Assembly: GCF_029873635.1 (NCBI RefSeq)
Contig: NC_080428.1
Span: forward strand, 68,319,601-68,383,600
Reading direction: 5' to 3'
DNA length: 64,000 nucleotides
Source of the DNA: Malania oleifera
Taxonomy: Eukaryota; Streptophyta; Magnoliopsida; Santalales; Ximeniaceae
Under the pieces are notes generated by a model. That model had not been told where the DNA came from. It saw nothing but the letters and a program-made list of their open reading frames with translations, and made no database searches. The position numbers and the translations under genes are program-made. This document shows positions 22,801 to 35,921 of the stretch, one piece after another (positions within the stretch are counted from its first letter, which is position 1; every line of letters starts with the position of its first letter).

Positions 22801-23835
22801 AAATACATATACATATCTCGTTTCACATAATTCACATTTCTCAATAAAACATTTCCATATCTCATGTTTCATCATTTCTCAGAAGATATACTTTCGGTAC
22901 ATAACCACTTTTTATCATTTTCCCATTTCAAGTTTCACACCACAATTCACATTTCATAATCTCATATTCTCAGAGTAAATCATTTAACCTAGATTTAAAC
23001 ATATCTAAATATAAATCATATGCCACACAAATTTCATCTGGCATCTATATCATAATAAATTTCAGGTAAAACATCATAATACCATTTTCACATATCAACT
23101 CAATCAGTATTTCTCAAATCTATTGTAATAATTTATTCCCCTTACCTGGCTTACTGAGAGGTCCACTAACACTCTAAATCATACGCTCCTCGGCGTTCGC
23201 AGCTCAAAAGCTTAAAAATCACTTCTTCTTTTTTAAGTTAAAAACTCAACTCCCAAAACATTTATCATTCAAAAATCCCTAAACTCTATATACTCGAAAT
23301 TAACTTTAAAACCCTTAAAGTATCTCGCTTACCCTGGTTTTGGGATGGTGCCCCGAAACTCCAATCTAAAAATCTACTCCGCCTAGATTGCAGAGAATCT
23401 TCCAAAGAACCTCGTGGCGGTTCTCAATCATCAAATTGGGCTGTAACAAAGCCGAAAGCAAAGAGAGAAGGTAAGGGTTTCAAGTTTCTAGAGAGAGAGA
23501 GTGAGAGGAGAGAGAAAATGCCGCTGGAAATGAGGGTTTGTAAATATATAGGCTGGCGTTCATCGACAAGTTCAAGTAATTCGTCGACGCACTTTGTCAG
23601 GCTATTTCGTCGACGAACCTGAAATTTTCCTAAAACTCCTAAAACTCTCTGTATCTTCTTGTCGACGGGAAACGTGTACCTCGTCGCCGAAAATTACGGG
23701 ACATTCATCAACAAAAACGTTGGGTTCGTCGACGAAACCCTGCTATTCTCCCCTTTTAAATTTCCTTCCTTTTCTTATTCTTCCCTCTCTCTTTCTTTTA
23801 TTACTTTTATTAATTTAATTTTTTGGGTCTCTACA

Positions 23836-24310
23836 CTTCTTCTCCTCCTATTTTTCCTCTTCTCTTCTTTTGCTGCTTCTTAGTAACTCCTAGCTGCTCC
23901 TCTTTCTTTTCCCACTTGGCAGAGTCCTGCCTCATCTTTTAAATCTCTCAATCTCACCCTTAGCATTTCTTTTCTCAGTATCAATTTTCTTCCCCTCCCT
24001 CTCTTCTGAAGAGCTCTATTTATAGGTCGCGAGGGAACCACCAATCAATTTTGATTAATAAATCAATTTTTAAAACAAAATGATTGATTTTTATTTTGAT
24101 TTGTTTTGATTTACTAACATATTGCTAACCAATTTTTTATATGCGTGCAAGTACCTACATTGGAAGACTAGTCCACCAAGATGGAACTATTTTTTTTTTT
24201 TTATATTTTTTATCTTGATTTTTTTTATTATACTAATAAATTTTACAAAATCATGTCTATCTTTCTAAGGTTTTACTAGATAAGGTCTCAGACAAAATGA
24301 GGTGTCTACA
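23836..24310 (-). repeat. Start (U3) of an older gypsy LTR hosting the nest
   Basis: The minus strand begins TGTAGACACCTCATTTTG at 24310, a start typical of a widespread family of plant gypsy LTRs. A minus-strand TATA box (CTATAAATAGAGC, 24024-24012) lies about 290 bases downstream. The segment is contiguous with 17149 once the outer solo LTR and its duplication are removed. The left end of this LTR could not be located. Confidence 0.55.
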
Positions 24311-27300
24311 ATAACATATGTAAATAAAAATCAATTAATAATACATATTTAATTGATTAGCATATTAATTAGGTAAACATTATATGATCACCATTTGAGT
24401 TAACATAACTCTACAGCGGTATAATTTTTTATAATTTTGAAAATCACAAGGGGATTTAATTACTATATTAAAAATGCAAGGTGGCTTGCTATTTTTTTTG
24501 TTAAAAGGCAAGGAGGATTTATGTAATCTTCTCAATAAACAAAAAATAATGTATGAGTATAAATTCTGAAACGTAAATTTTAAGTTGTATGCATTGGAAA
24601 GAAACTCAATACAATTGCATAGTATATTTATCCAAATAAAAGATCAAATTGCATAGTAGATTTTAAGTTCTTCATGCAAAGTTTAAAGATAAAATAGCAA
24701 AGTATAAGCTAAATTGCTTTTTTTTAACCTTTCTTATTTCTTTTTTCCCTCCTTTCTCTCTCAACGTGAGCCTCATGCAGGCCCTACTAATTTTTTAATA
24801 GTTTTAAATTTATTTTTTAATATGTTTCCTTTTCGATCCATAGGAGGTCCACTAAGTCCTCTCTCTATATTGATTCCATAAATTATTTTCAAAAATATTT
24901 TCTCATTTATAGAAAAAAATTAAAAATTCCAGCATTAATAAATTTCACTAAATATTTTTTAAAAAAAATAAGTCAAGCTCAACACCTTTCCATCACTTTT
25001 TTTTTCAATACTTTTATATTATAAATTTATTCAAATTATTATTTTCTACATTATTTATTATTTTTTTATATTTACATCTACTAAAAATATAGAATTAATT
25101 TTAATTATTTATGTATTTCAAAGTAATGTTTAGTTCCATGCTAAAATGATATATTGTTGCAATTTTGTATTTTTCCAAATTCTCCGTTAACTGAGAAAAT
25201 TAAGTTGATATGTTTTTGTCGTGATTTAATTGACAAATAATATTATTAAAAATATACGAAAAAAATTATACTTAGATATTTTTTTTCTTTTATATGTATT
25301 TTAAAGGTACTGTTTAACGAAATAATCTATTCCAAATATGTTTTTCCTATACAATAGTAAAATTGTATTTACATTTTCACTTCATGCTATAATTATATAT
25401 TGTTGCAATTTTGTATTGTTAACATTGGTCTTAATATTTAGATTGATTTTTTTTTAAAACTTATTTCATATGCATTTTTTTTCCTTTTATATTATCCCAC
25501 CGTGAAGAATTTTGTATCGTTAACTTCGTCTTAATATTTAGATTTATTCTTTAACTTATTTCATATATATTTATTTTTTTCTTTTATATTATCCTGCTAC
25601 AAAGCACGGATAGTCTTTCTAATTCTGTATTAAAATTGAAAAACATGAAAAATAAATTTATTCTTCCAAATTTTCTATGAATTTTTTTCAAAATTTTTAC
25701 AAACTATTACACTATAGTTTGAGAGATATTAAATTTGAAGTTATATTGAATTTGGACCATATGTAATATAGAAATTTATCTAATTTCACTCAAATCTAAA
25801 TTCAAGATTTGAAATCCATTCGGTGAAATGCAGCATTAACATTTTTGTGACTGTACAACAATTTCCGAGTGACATTTTTCATACCGAACCCAAGATTATC
25901 ATACAAAATCCAAAACAAACATCAATAATGCTGCATGGTTTATTTTTAAATTTTTCAAAGTTCAAAAGTGACGTTTTTTTACTAACAAAAATACTCTTTT
26001 TTAATTCGGTCAATATTTGAAATTGAATGAAATTACAAATTAATCCTTATACTATTACATAAAATCTATTTGTCACTATACTTTTAATTAATGCAATTAA
26101 GGAATTATACTCACCAATTTCATGCAATTGATTTTTTCATCTTAATTAAATATTAGTAAATTTAATAAAATTACTTACTATATAAGTGTAGAATTGATAT
26201 TCGACGTTATATTACTATCATTCTTAATAAGTTTATTATTTTTTTAAAAAAAATCTCAAGAAATTTTATTAATCATCCCAAGTGCATAATTAGTATAAAA
26301 TAATTTTAAAATATAAAAATATTTTTTCATAATTAATAATATAGGGGCCTCAAATGAGATGACTAATACAAGGACGAAACTCGATAGGGTCTTCCATTAT
26401 TTTCATTTCTCCAATTCATAACCATTAAATTAGATTATATGATAATTTTAATTGAATAAAATAATAAGTACGAGCCCTTAATTGTACAAATTGGAAGCAT
26501 AGGGACAAATATGTTTTAAATAAAAGCATAAAGGCTAACTTATCATTTCACTCTTTGAAATTTAAATTCAACAAAAATTCTTTTCAAAATAAAATCTGCA
26601 CAAATTGAAGACGATCAACCAATTGAGAAAATTTTCTTCTATCCCATTTACATTTATTTTTCTTCTCCCCTTGAGATAATTAGGTTAGTCAATAAAAACT
26701 CAACCACATGGCAAAGTTGCAGTTGTGGGATGCCAAAAATTCGAGAATTTTGGGAGGGAAAGAGAGAGAGAGGATCTTGGGAAAGGGCAGCAGTGTACAT
26801 GGTTTGGGAAAATTATTCCAATAATTGCAAATCAATTACTTGATTCCCAAATACCACAATTGCAAACTAAGCTCTTGGCTCGAATGACACAAACTTTTGC
26901 GAGTAAATTTGCTAATAATATTTAACCATCAGAATATAGCCACAATTCCCACGGAGAACCATACAAGTAGAGGACTCCTAGCATAGGGGATCTCGGTTCA
27001 TTCCTCATTAATTAAAGGGGACAGTTGGGACCCGGGGGGTCTGAAGGGCTTGCCTAGAGAGAGTTCTGGGTCACAAACTCTGAAAATTTGCACCAGAAGG
27101 GGGGTCAACCAAGACAAAACACCCTCCATACCGGTGAATATGGAGACAATTTTAGGAAAAATGCTGTTTGAAGGGAGCTGCTTTCTACAAAAGATGAAGA
27201 AACCATAGAAAATTCTATCCCAAATTTTCCCCTGCCAATTATGAGATTCCATCTGTGCACCTATTTCAGTTTTGCTTATCATACAAATATGGTTTCCATC
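24311..27300. other. AT-rich intergenic DNA
   Basis: No gene, RNA or complete transposon is supported. The segment is rich in A/T runs with a few short imperfect duplications (for example TATATTGTTGCAATTTTGTAT near 25150 and 25394). Small open frames here have no protein-like composition. The last several hundred bases before 27787 may hold the CUL3 3' UTR and its polyadenylation signals, which cannot be fixed from sequence. Confidence 0.6.
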
Positions 27301-27787
27301 GGCAGTACATTCTAGTCATGTATTCATACCAAAATTAAATTGAATATGGCCTCCAAATCAGTTCACATATGATAAATGCATATTGTGTCTAGAGTTTTTG
27401 CTATTTTTAGGATATGACTTTCTGAACAAACCACCCCACCCCAAATCCATCTCCAACAGGCAGGCATCCCACCATCATGTCTTCAAAGTTCACACACACA
27501 CACATGCGCACATTTAAGTTCGTTGCCCCTAAGCTGAATCCTTTCCATATTTTGGCCCAACCACTTTCGAAAAGCCTATGTACTGACATGGGACGCAAGG
27601 AGCATAAATCTAGAAATCAATTTGAAACAGGTGAAGCAACCATATGAGGAAGTGGCAATAAACAAATATTCACCAAAACCCATCAGAGCTTGCAGAAATA
27701 AAAGAACAATCATCCACTTACCGAGTAAGGAACAAATGCATTTGGCAAGCTATCCTTCCCACAAAAGTACTTGCTCATGGTACTTCT

Positions 27788-29855
27788 TCAAGCAAGATAC
27801 CGATACAATTTTCTGTCTGCATTGTCCCTCTCCAAGAAATCCCGCTCAATGAGTGACTCTATCCGTTTCTTTATCTCCACTGGGTTGGCCAGGAATCGCG
27901 ATTGCAACTGCTTTGTGACCTCAGCAATAATATTGTTATGATCCAATACTCTCCTTGATTTCATGATCCTCACTATTGCTGCCTCAATCTGGGGTTTCCG
28001 ATCCTCCTCCACTCTCTGCCGTGTCTCCTGTTTCTCAGGTTCTGACTCCTTCTGTGCAACTACAGTACCTATCTTCACCTTATAGAACTTGCTCGTGAAC
28101 TTGTCGTTAAAGAAAAATGAATCATCTTCATTTATGTCCTTGCTCATGGGATCTTTCCGAAGAACAGTTTTTCCCTTCACACAAGCAAGGGACTGCAAGC
28201 ACCTCTTCAAGTCCGAGGCAGGAATCTCTGTAGCCTGCTCAACTTCTTTATAACTAAGTCGATCAACATTATTAAACAGCATGAGAACACACATTTGGTA
28301 AGTGGAAACATTCAACTCATGCTTGCCTTTCCCAAAGGTTGCTTTTATATCAGCAGTGCCCATGTTAGTCTGCCAGGACAATCTCCGACCAGTATGGGTC
28401 CCAAGGTAGTACCCCCGAAACTTCTCACACAGTGCTGACATTTCAGCAGGCAGATTGCAAGTGACGCTAGGCTGAGTAGGCCAAGACCCTGTTGTTAAAA
28501 CTTGGACAGAGAGAGTAGGGCCATCTCCTATATCAGCAGCATGCATAGCATAAAAACCCTGCATTGTGTCCTGTGAAGTTTTCATATCTGTAAACATGCC
28601 TTCTAATTTGGACGTAAATTGGTATCCACATTCTGTTTTAAGCTTAACTATCAAACTTCTCTCTGCATCATCAGAAACAGTTTTTCCTGACAAAAGACGC
28701 TTCGCTAAATGCTGTTTATAATACTTCTCAAATACATCTTTCTCCTGCAAGTAGCGGAACAACATCATCACCTTGTCAAGAATAATCTCCACATCCTCCT
28801 CACTCACACCCTTAAGACCTTTCCGGAGTTTATCATCCACAAACAATGAAATGAACTCAGGAGAACGAGCATTCAAATTAATAAAGTACTCGAACGAGGA
28901 ATTCAAAGCATTCTGGAATGTCTTGTCATTATTAAACGCTAAGTTTATGATCTTATCATACTTATCCTTTTCATCCAAAAGTCGTTGAACAAATTCCACA
29001 GGATCCCTCAACCTTTCTGGATCAGTAACTAGCTGCCTACCAGTTTCCCTAATGTAACAAATCATCACTTCTCGTATAGTTAGGAGACCATTGGTTACTC
29101 GACGAAACAAATTGTACGTTCTTCCCAAGTCCTCATATTTATCATCAAGAAGCATGTTTACCAAGCCGGAGTTCTCCATATGGACCAGTCTCTGCATGTG
29201 GTTTGCAATCATCTCCTTCTCCACCACATTGGTTATCTTGCCCTCACTCTTGGCATCCAAGTAATGCGACACTCTCTCCATTTCTTCATTTAAACGTCTC
29301 TCAGACTTCTTCAGGTAGTCCCCACAATCACAGCATTCAATGAACTTCTGGGACTCAACCCTGTAAAAATCAGCAGAAACCTCAAGAAAGGGCTTCTCAA
29401 AGTCCTCTTGGTAAACTGACGAACCCAAATCCATGAGCATCTTAATTATATTCCTCATCAGCCCTCTGTTTATAACTTCACCTGTTCTCTCTCTATACAC
29501 TAGTTCCAGAAGTGTACTTAAAAGCCTTGTTTGGATTTTGGTTGAATGTATAATGTTATCCCTCCACAAGTTTAGCCCAAGTTCATGAACAGGAGTTTTA
29601 TGGGTGCTTGGAATGAAAGTCCTGTCCATGTACATCAAAATGTCTCGGATCATTTGCAATGCCTTGTTATGATCTGTCCACTTCCTATTGAGCTCTTCCA
29701 GAAACAAACCCCCCTGAGCAGCCTCTATAGATTTTGATATTTCTTTGAGATGTGAAGTCATGGTTGCAACAAGTCCTGAGTACAGTTTCTCACCATATTT
29801 GTGCAGCACCATATTGTAAGCATTTCTGAATACATGCAAATATTTTAACATCAGA

Positions 29856-29898
<43 letters not shown>

Positions 29899-32800
29899 GC
29901 ATGCAAAAAACCAATGAGTAATCATGGGGTACTTTATGTATGGATGCCAGGACGAAAAAAAAAAAATGAACAATGGACATGATATCAGAGAAACTGCCCC
30001 GTGAGTGGATAAACTAACCTATTGAGCCAGGCCATCCCATGTGCTCATACCACAGCTAATAATACAGAATTAATAAGAAGCAAAAGTAAATTTTAAAAAA
30101 GAGGTCTTAATAATTGCAGAAAATAAACAGATACCAAAGAAAAAGGATGGGGCACCATTTTGAAATTAATTGACCTAACAAGAAATTTGGAAAAAATAAA
30201 TAAATTTTTATGTCATTAAAAATTGATAACCCTCAAAAATTACCGCAATATATACCCAACAGCTTATAGACACCAAGGGCAGACCAAAAGTGAGCTTCAT
30301 TCTTAGCTTACATCCAAAAAAATTTAAAAAAAAAAAGGGCAGCCTGACGCACGAAGCTCCCGCGAATGCAGGGTCCGGGAAAGGGATAGATCACAATGAG
30401 TTTATAGTATGTATGCAACCTAGGATTGCACCTCACAGGGGTTGAGGCAAGGTGACCTTTAAGAGGCACAGTGGGGCGCAACAAGGCGTGAGGTGCACCT
30501 CAAAAATGTTCAGATTATACTTTTGTCTTTTTATTTTTCTTCTCTTTTAATCTCAAATCAGGGTCCTTTCCTCTTTTTCTTTATTTTTTGATGTTTTTAT
30601 GGAATTGCTGCCACTTTTTCCTTGCATATATACTCAACGGCTCTCAGACTTCTTTCTTCTTTTCTTATTCTTCTTATGGCCTGCTGTGCTGCTCTCAGTC
30701 AAAGCTGTGAACCCTCTTTTTTTAATTCTTTTTCTTTTGCTGTCTTTTTTTTTAAAAAAAGATTCAGTTTCCTGAAATCTCTGCTATGCTGCTCAGTTTT
30801 CTTCTTCTTTTTCTTCTTCTTCTTCTTCTTTTCTTCTTCTTCTGAACTGCTCTGTGCCACCTCCTTAAATGTTCTTCTTCTTCTTCTTTTTTTCCTTTTT
30901 TTTTGCAGTTTTATTTGGAAAATGAGCTGTTGTTTTTCCTGGAAGCATTTTTTCTCAGCATTTCTGCTTCTGCAATCTGGAATTTCCAGCATCAGTCAGT
31001 GCTGCACTGCTGCTGCTTTTGCTGTTTTAGTTTTTATTTTTTCAAATTTCCCTGGGGCTTATTGCTGCTTCTATTTTGTGGAACTTACAGCATGAACATA
31101 GTATATTATTGAAAATTTGTGTTATAGCATTCATTTTTATGTCCTAATATTGAGTATATTGGTATTTTAAAACTCAAATATTAGTCCTAATGTGTTTACA
31201 ATCAAGAATCCATTATGTAGGGTATTTTACAGACAATTTTAATAAATGTGTGCCTCACCTCCACAAGGCACACGCCTTCACCTCCCACCTCATACCTAGG
31301 CTCCAGGCAAACTTTGCGCCTCAATGCGCCTCTGACTACTATGAACTGTAGCAAACTGGTTACACCCCAACAAGCAGCCACGATTATCCTCTCCTTGGAT
31401 TTCTTCTGCAACAATTAAGCACTTTATGCTGCCACTAACTGCAATTTTGAGAGAGAGCCATTCCGAGAGTGCACAGCAGTTTCCCAACCTTAACTCTCTC
31501 AAGCAGACAAAGCCATCCTCTTTGCAAAAGCAGAAGTCTGTGAAGGGGAAAACACAGTCCTCAGATCTGAATCCTGTGCCCGATCCTTCTCCCTCCGCCA
31601 CTGGAAACTGCCGTCAGCTGGAAAGAGAAAGAGCTCACCCCTGCTGAGGCATCTGTCCTTCAACCCTAACCCACTCGAGAGGAAGCTGAGCATGGAATCA
31701 GTGTCAAGGAGTGCTCTTCCAGAGGCCTCTGACTCTGTAGTAAAGATAATAGTGTGAATGCACCAAAGAAGGAAGAGGACGAAGAAGAGATCATTTGTGC
31801 ATAGAGTATCTAGTGATTCTTTGTCAATCCTTGGACAGACCTTTGCATTAACTTTGGTGCTGACACAGAGTCAACAAAGTTGGATATATTTCAGCTTATT
31901 GGAGCACTGCTTGTAGAACACTTCCTAACTGGGTTTATTATACTTCACCATTTATGTATGGCTAGAGAGGGAGCAGAAAGATATACAATGTGGGGACCAG
32001 CCAATACTGTCTTGGTGGAAGAAAATGCTTTGACAGATCAAAAGGCTTAACGCCCTGTGTTATGGAGCAACTCTTTGCTTGCAGAAAGGAGCAAACAAGC
32101 AAACTAACAAAAAACTCAAGCATCAGCGTCGCTGTTCTCTTATTGAGATTTACAATGAACAAATCACTAATTTGTTGGACCAGAAGTCCAGAACCAAAGA
32201 AACCACCAGACACAAGAAGATGAGAAATCTGATGTCTGTTAAAAATCTCACAGTAAGTGTTTACGCACAATGTGGATGTAACTTCTAATGAAGGGATTGT
32301 CAAATAGGAGGCGAGAGCAACAAGGATAAATGCCAAGAGTTCTCGACAACAGTTTTTTCACTTGCATTATTGACTTTTGGTGCAAGAGCATAACAGATGG
32401 TACAATCTGCTTTAAAACAAGCATAATAATTCTTTTGTTAGTCTGGCTAGTTAGAAAGACATAAGTTAACAGGTGCAGCCGGAGAAGGAAGCTAAGAACA
32501 TCAGTCGATCTCTTTAACAGCTCAGGAACTTGGTAAACATTCTGACTGACGTTCCTTAAATGGGAAAGCAAAGGCAGACTTAAGGTTAAAAATCTGATTG
32601 CATGAATCTCTCTCTGGGAATGTAAAGTTGGCAATGGTGTGTGCTGTTTCTCTTGCACAAAGCTATGAGCACAAGATTTTCAGTATGTTGCACAGCGCAC
32701 TAAGGCTATTAATAACAAAGCTGTTGTTAATGAAGTCATGCAGGATGATGTAAATTTCTTGCGTGAATCAGGATGGCAGTTAAAGGATGAATTACTAACA

Positions 32801-35800
32801 ATGAAGGCAAATGACAATCATACTGATTCAAATGGAGGTTATTCAACAGGATGGAATGACTATAGAAGATTTAGCCTCAACCGGCCTGACAAAGTTACTC
32901 ATGTTGATGACTAGGGTGATGAGGTCATGGAAAATGATGAGGAAGTTGTTAAAACAGTCCTGCATCAAAGCAGGTCTGCAATCAGCAGGTAGGGAGGAAA
33001 ACAACAGTGCCATTGTGAGCAAATCAGAACCATTCAATCTATCCAAAACACGGGTTTCAAAACAAGAATTCCCAGATAGCCTCAACCAAACAAATGTAGA
33101 AGTGATTCAGCTGATAGCTGGGGAATATTTTGTGGGGTGTAACTTTGTGGAGGGTCTTTTCTGAGACTTCTGTCTCAGATGGTAGGAGAGGTGTTGCAAA
33201 AATATTGCAGAAATACAGTGTTCAAAAACAGGGGCAGTAGCTATAATTTCAGGCTTTTCTGGCAATGAACAGTGCTGCAATGATACCGTAATTTCTGATC
33301 TGCAACAATGATTACAGAGAAATGGAGACTCTGGAGAAAGTAGATTTGGAAATTGGATAGAAATGGAGTGGGATCAAAGGGGTGATATGAAGCATGGAAA
33401 GTTACAGCAGCGGAATGCATGGAAAGTTGTTGAGACGTTCCTTCTTCCATATTGATATTTTCATTACATAATTTTTGTCAAAATCTCAACAAATCATCCA
33501 AAATTTATCAAAATCTCGGAATTTTGGCAAAATTTGTCGAAATTTTAATTATAGAATGAAATTTCCACAAAATTCAAATGTGAGATTTAGGAGTGAAGAG
33601 AAATTTCTCTCGTAATTTTTTTTTTTTTTTTTATCAAAACAAAAGATTATCAGGAGGGTTGAAATTATATAAACAAAAAACTTACAACATTTTATTTAAC
33701 CATTCAAGTCTAAATTATTATTATTTGTATAATGTATAATATTTAAATGATTTATGAATTCCATTTGTATAAACTGAACATGTCTAATGCACATTATCCG
33801 ACAAATATGTTTGATACACATATTATATTACAACTTTTCCACCTCATAGACAACATAGATATATTTAATATATTAGTCCTAAAATTTACATTATAATGTC
33901 TATTAAAAATTTCTAAATTTTCACAAAAGAATTCCATGATTCACAACTGATTTCCATTATTTTTCAAAATGAAATTGAAATTGACATCAAATCCCTAAAT
34001 TCCTGGACTTTTTCTCCTCACCACCACTACTAAAATGAGAAGTCCCCATCCCTCAATCTCTCATCAGCAGGAATACCATTGCTAGATGACAACTACCTGT
34101 GGCATATGCATTCCATGCACTGATGACACACTTGTGACTCTACAAGCATTGGCTAATTTGGGTATCCTATCAAGTATGATGGGAAAGGTCTGAAAAGAGG
34201 TTTCCTTAGGTAGTGTTTTAATAAGGCTTAGGTAGGGTCTTGGGTGGACGGAATGGAAATTTGGATAGTGGGCAGTTTCGGTTTGGGGTGATTTTAATTT
34301 TTGTTTTTGTTTTCTTTGAGGATTCCTTATCCTCTAATGCTTGTGTCTTCTTTCTCTTAATATATCTTCTTTTATAATCATATATATAAATCAGCTTCGC
34401 AGTGATTAATGTTGAGTTGTCTGCAAAGTAGAGTTGGTAGTCTCATAGTGTAGAAAGCACGGAGAATGATTTGGAAGCTATTAATAATTCTTTGAAATAA
34501 ATTATGAAAACACATTTGTTTATAGTGCCAGTTATACGTTTTTGTTGTTAGTTTTCAGTTGGTTTCAAAAAAATTAAAAACCATATTTTATGATTTTCAA
34601 TTATTTTGCACAATACTTTAATATTCAGAATTAATTTATGTAGTTTAAATCATTCATGTTATACATTATTTTTAATTAAAATTAAATAATTATATGAATT
34701 TAAAAATATAATTAAAATAAAAATATCCATAAAATTTTAAAAATTTTAAAAATAATAAATCCATTTCATTTTATTATTTTTCAAATTTCTTGTACAATAA
34801 GATTGCTTTTGGAAAGTGAATTCTGAAATATAATAAATTAAGTAAAAAATTTTTATTCTTACTATAAATTTGCTAATTTGTCTTTTGTACTTTTCTTATT
34901 TTAATCATATTCTTTTGATTGTTATCTAATTCAAGGAAAAAAAATGACCATCTGCTCAATCAAGTTTTTAGTTGTGATATAGCTGTTGTTCTCCCCAAGG
35001 ACGGCTCTGCCTTTAGGCCATTAACGCACCCGCCTAGGGCCCCTCAATTTTTTTTTAATATAATAATATACTTTTTGGGCTCCAAAATTTTTTTTAATTA
35101 AATAATATTAATATTATTTATTATGCTCTATTCCCATAATTGACTTCCCAACTAACAAATAAATGAAATTATATTTTAAAATATAAAATAAATACAATTT
35201 AATTCTTTTTTTTTCAAGTCTTATACTTCCCAACTAACAACTTTATTGTATTTCAAATTATCTATTACTCCCATCTCTCTCTCTTAGTCTCTCTAAAAAT
35301 TTTTTTTTCATCTCTCACTCTCATCTCTAAGTCTCTCTATGATTTTTGCTCCAACTATTGTGTTCATCATCTTCGGGTCTCCGATTCTCTGTAATTTTCT
35401 TTAACTCTAATTTTGATTTCAATATTTGTATATTATTTTTCTATTATGTTCACTCTGAACTTTTTTTTTCTATTTTTTCTTAGATTTTGGAAGCTTTGAG
35501 GTTAGAGCGTTGTATCCGGCAAGAATCCGATATCTCTAAAGTCTCGCTCGCCGATCGATTTGCAATAATAATAATAATCAGGTTATATTGTTTCAATCTA
35601 CTATTTCTATAGATTTATTAAATTTATTTTTATTTGTTTACATAATTTGTCAATTTATAGTGTTAATTTTGAAATTTAACTATGTCAACGAGAAATTATG
35701 AATCCGGATATGAAAAACAAAGAAAGAAAAAATAAATAGAAGAATCAATGTCATTTCAAAAGGAATCTCTTGATAAATTTATTTTTAATTCTAAGCAAAA

Positions 35801-35868
35801 TATAAATGAGCAAGATGAAAATCCTCCAAGAAACGAGCAATCAATTCCAGAGATGGAATTAGAATCTA

Positions 35869-35921
<53 letters not shown>

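Larger units (their letters stand above)
17150..23835 (-). mobile_element. Outer Ty3/gypsy solo LTR with nested insertions
   Basis: On the minus strand the LTR begins TGTAGAGACCC (23835) and ends AGCGTCACA (17150). The 5 bases on both sides are CTTCT (17145-17149 and 23836-23840), a perfect target duplication. Without the nested insert (18544-22705) the LTR is about 2.5 kb. A minus-strand TATA box (TATATATTTA, 23550-23541) is preceded by several GTCGAC-centred palindromes (23580-23740). No internal region, primer site or coding is present, so this is a solo LTR. It resembles the inner gypsy LTR in layout but has diverged. Confidence 0.85.

Noticed and set aside
24311-26700. Hidden gene in the quiet AT-rich stretch
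   Set aside because: All open frames are short, A/T-biased and lack start context or splice partners; nothing supports coding.
29826-29980. Extension of the CUL3 exon 2 frame upstream to MSIVHFFFF
   Set aside because: It reads through the CT microsatellite of the intron and lacks the conserved N-terminus, which is found in exon 1 at 48889-49049 with a matching splice phase.
30622-31095. 157-aa Phe/Cys/Leu-rich open frame
   Set aside because: It is the translation of T/C-rich low-complexity DNA (TTC, TTT and GCT runs) inside a TIR-type repeat, with no domain or conserved start.
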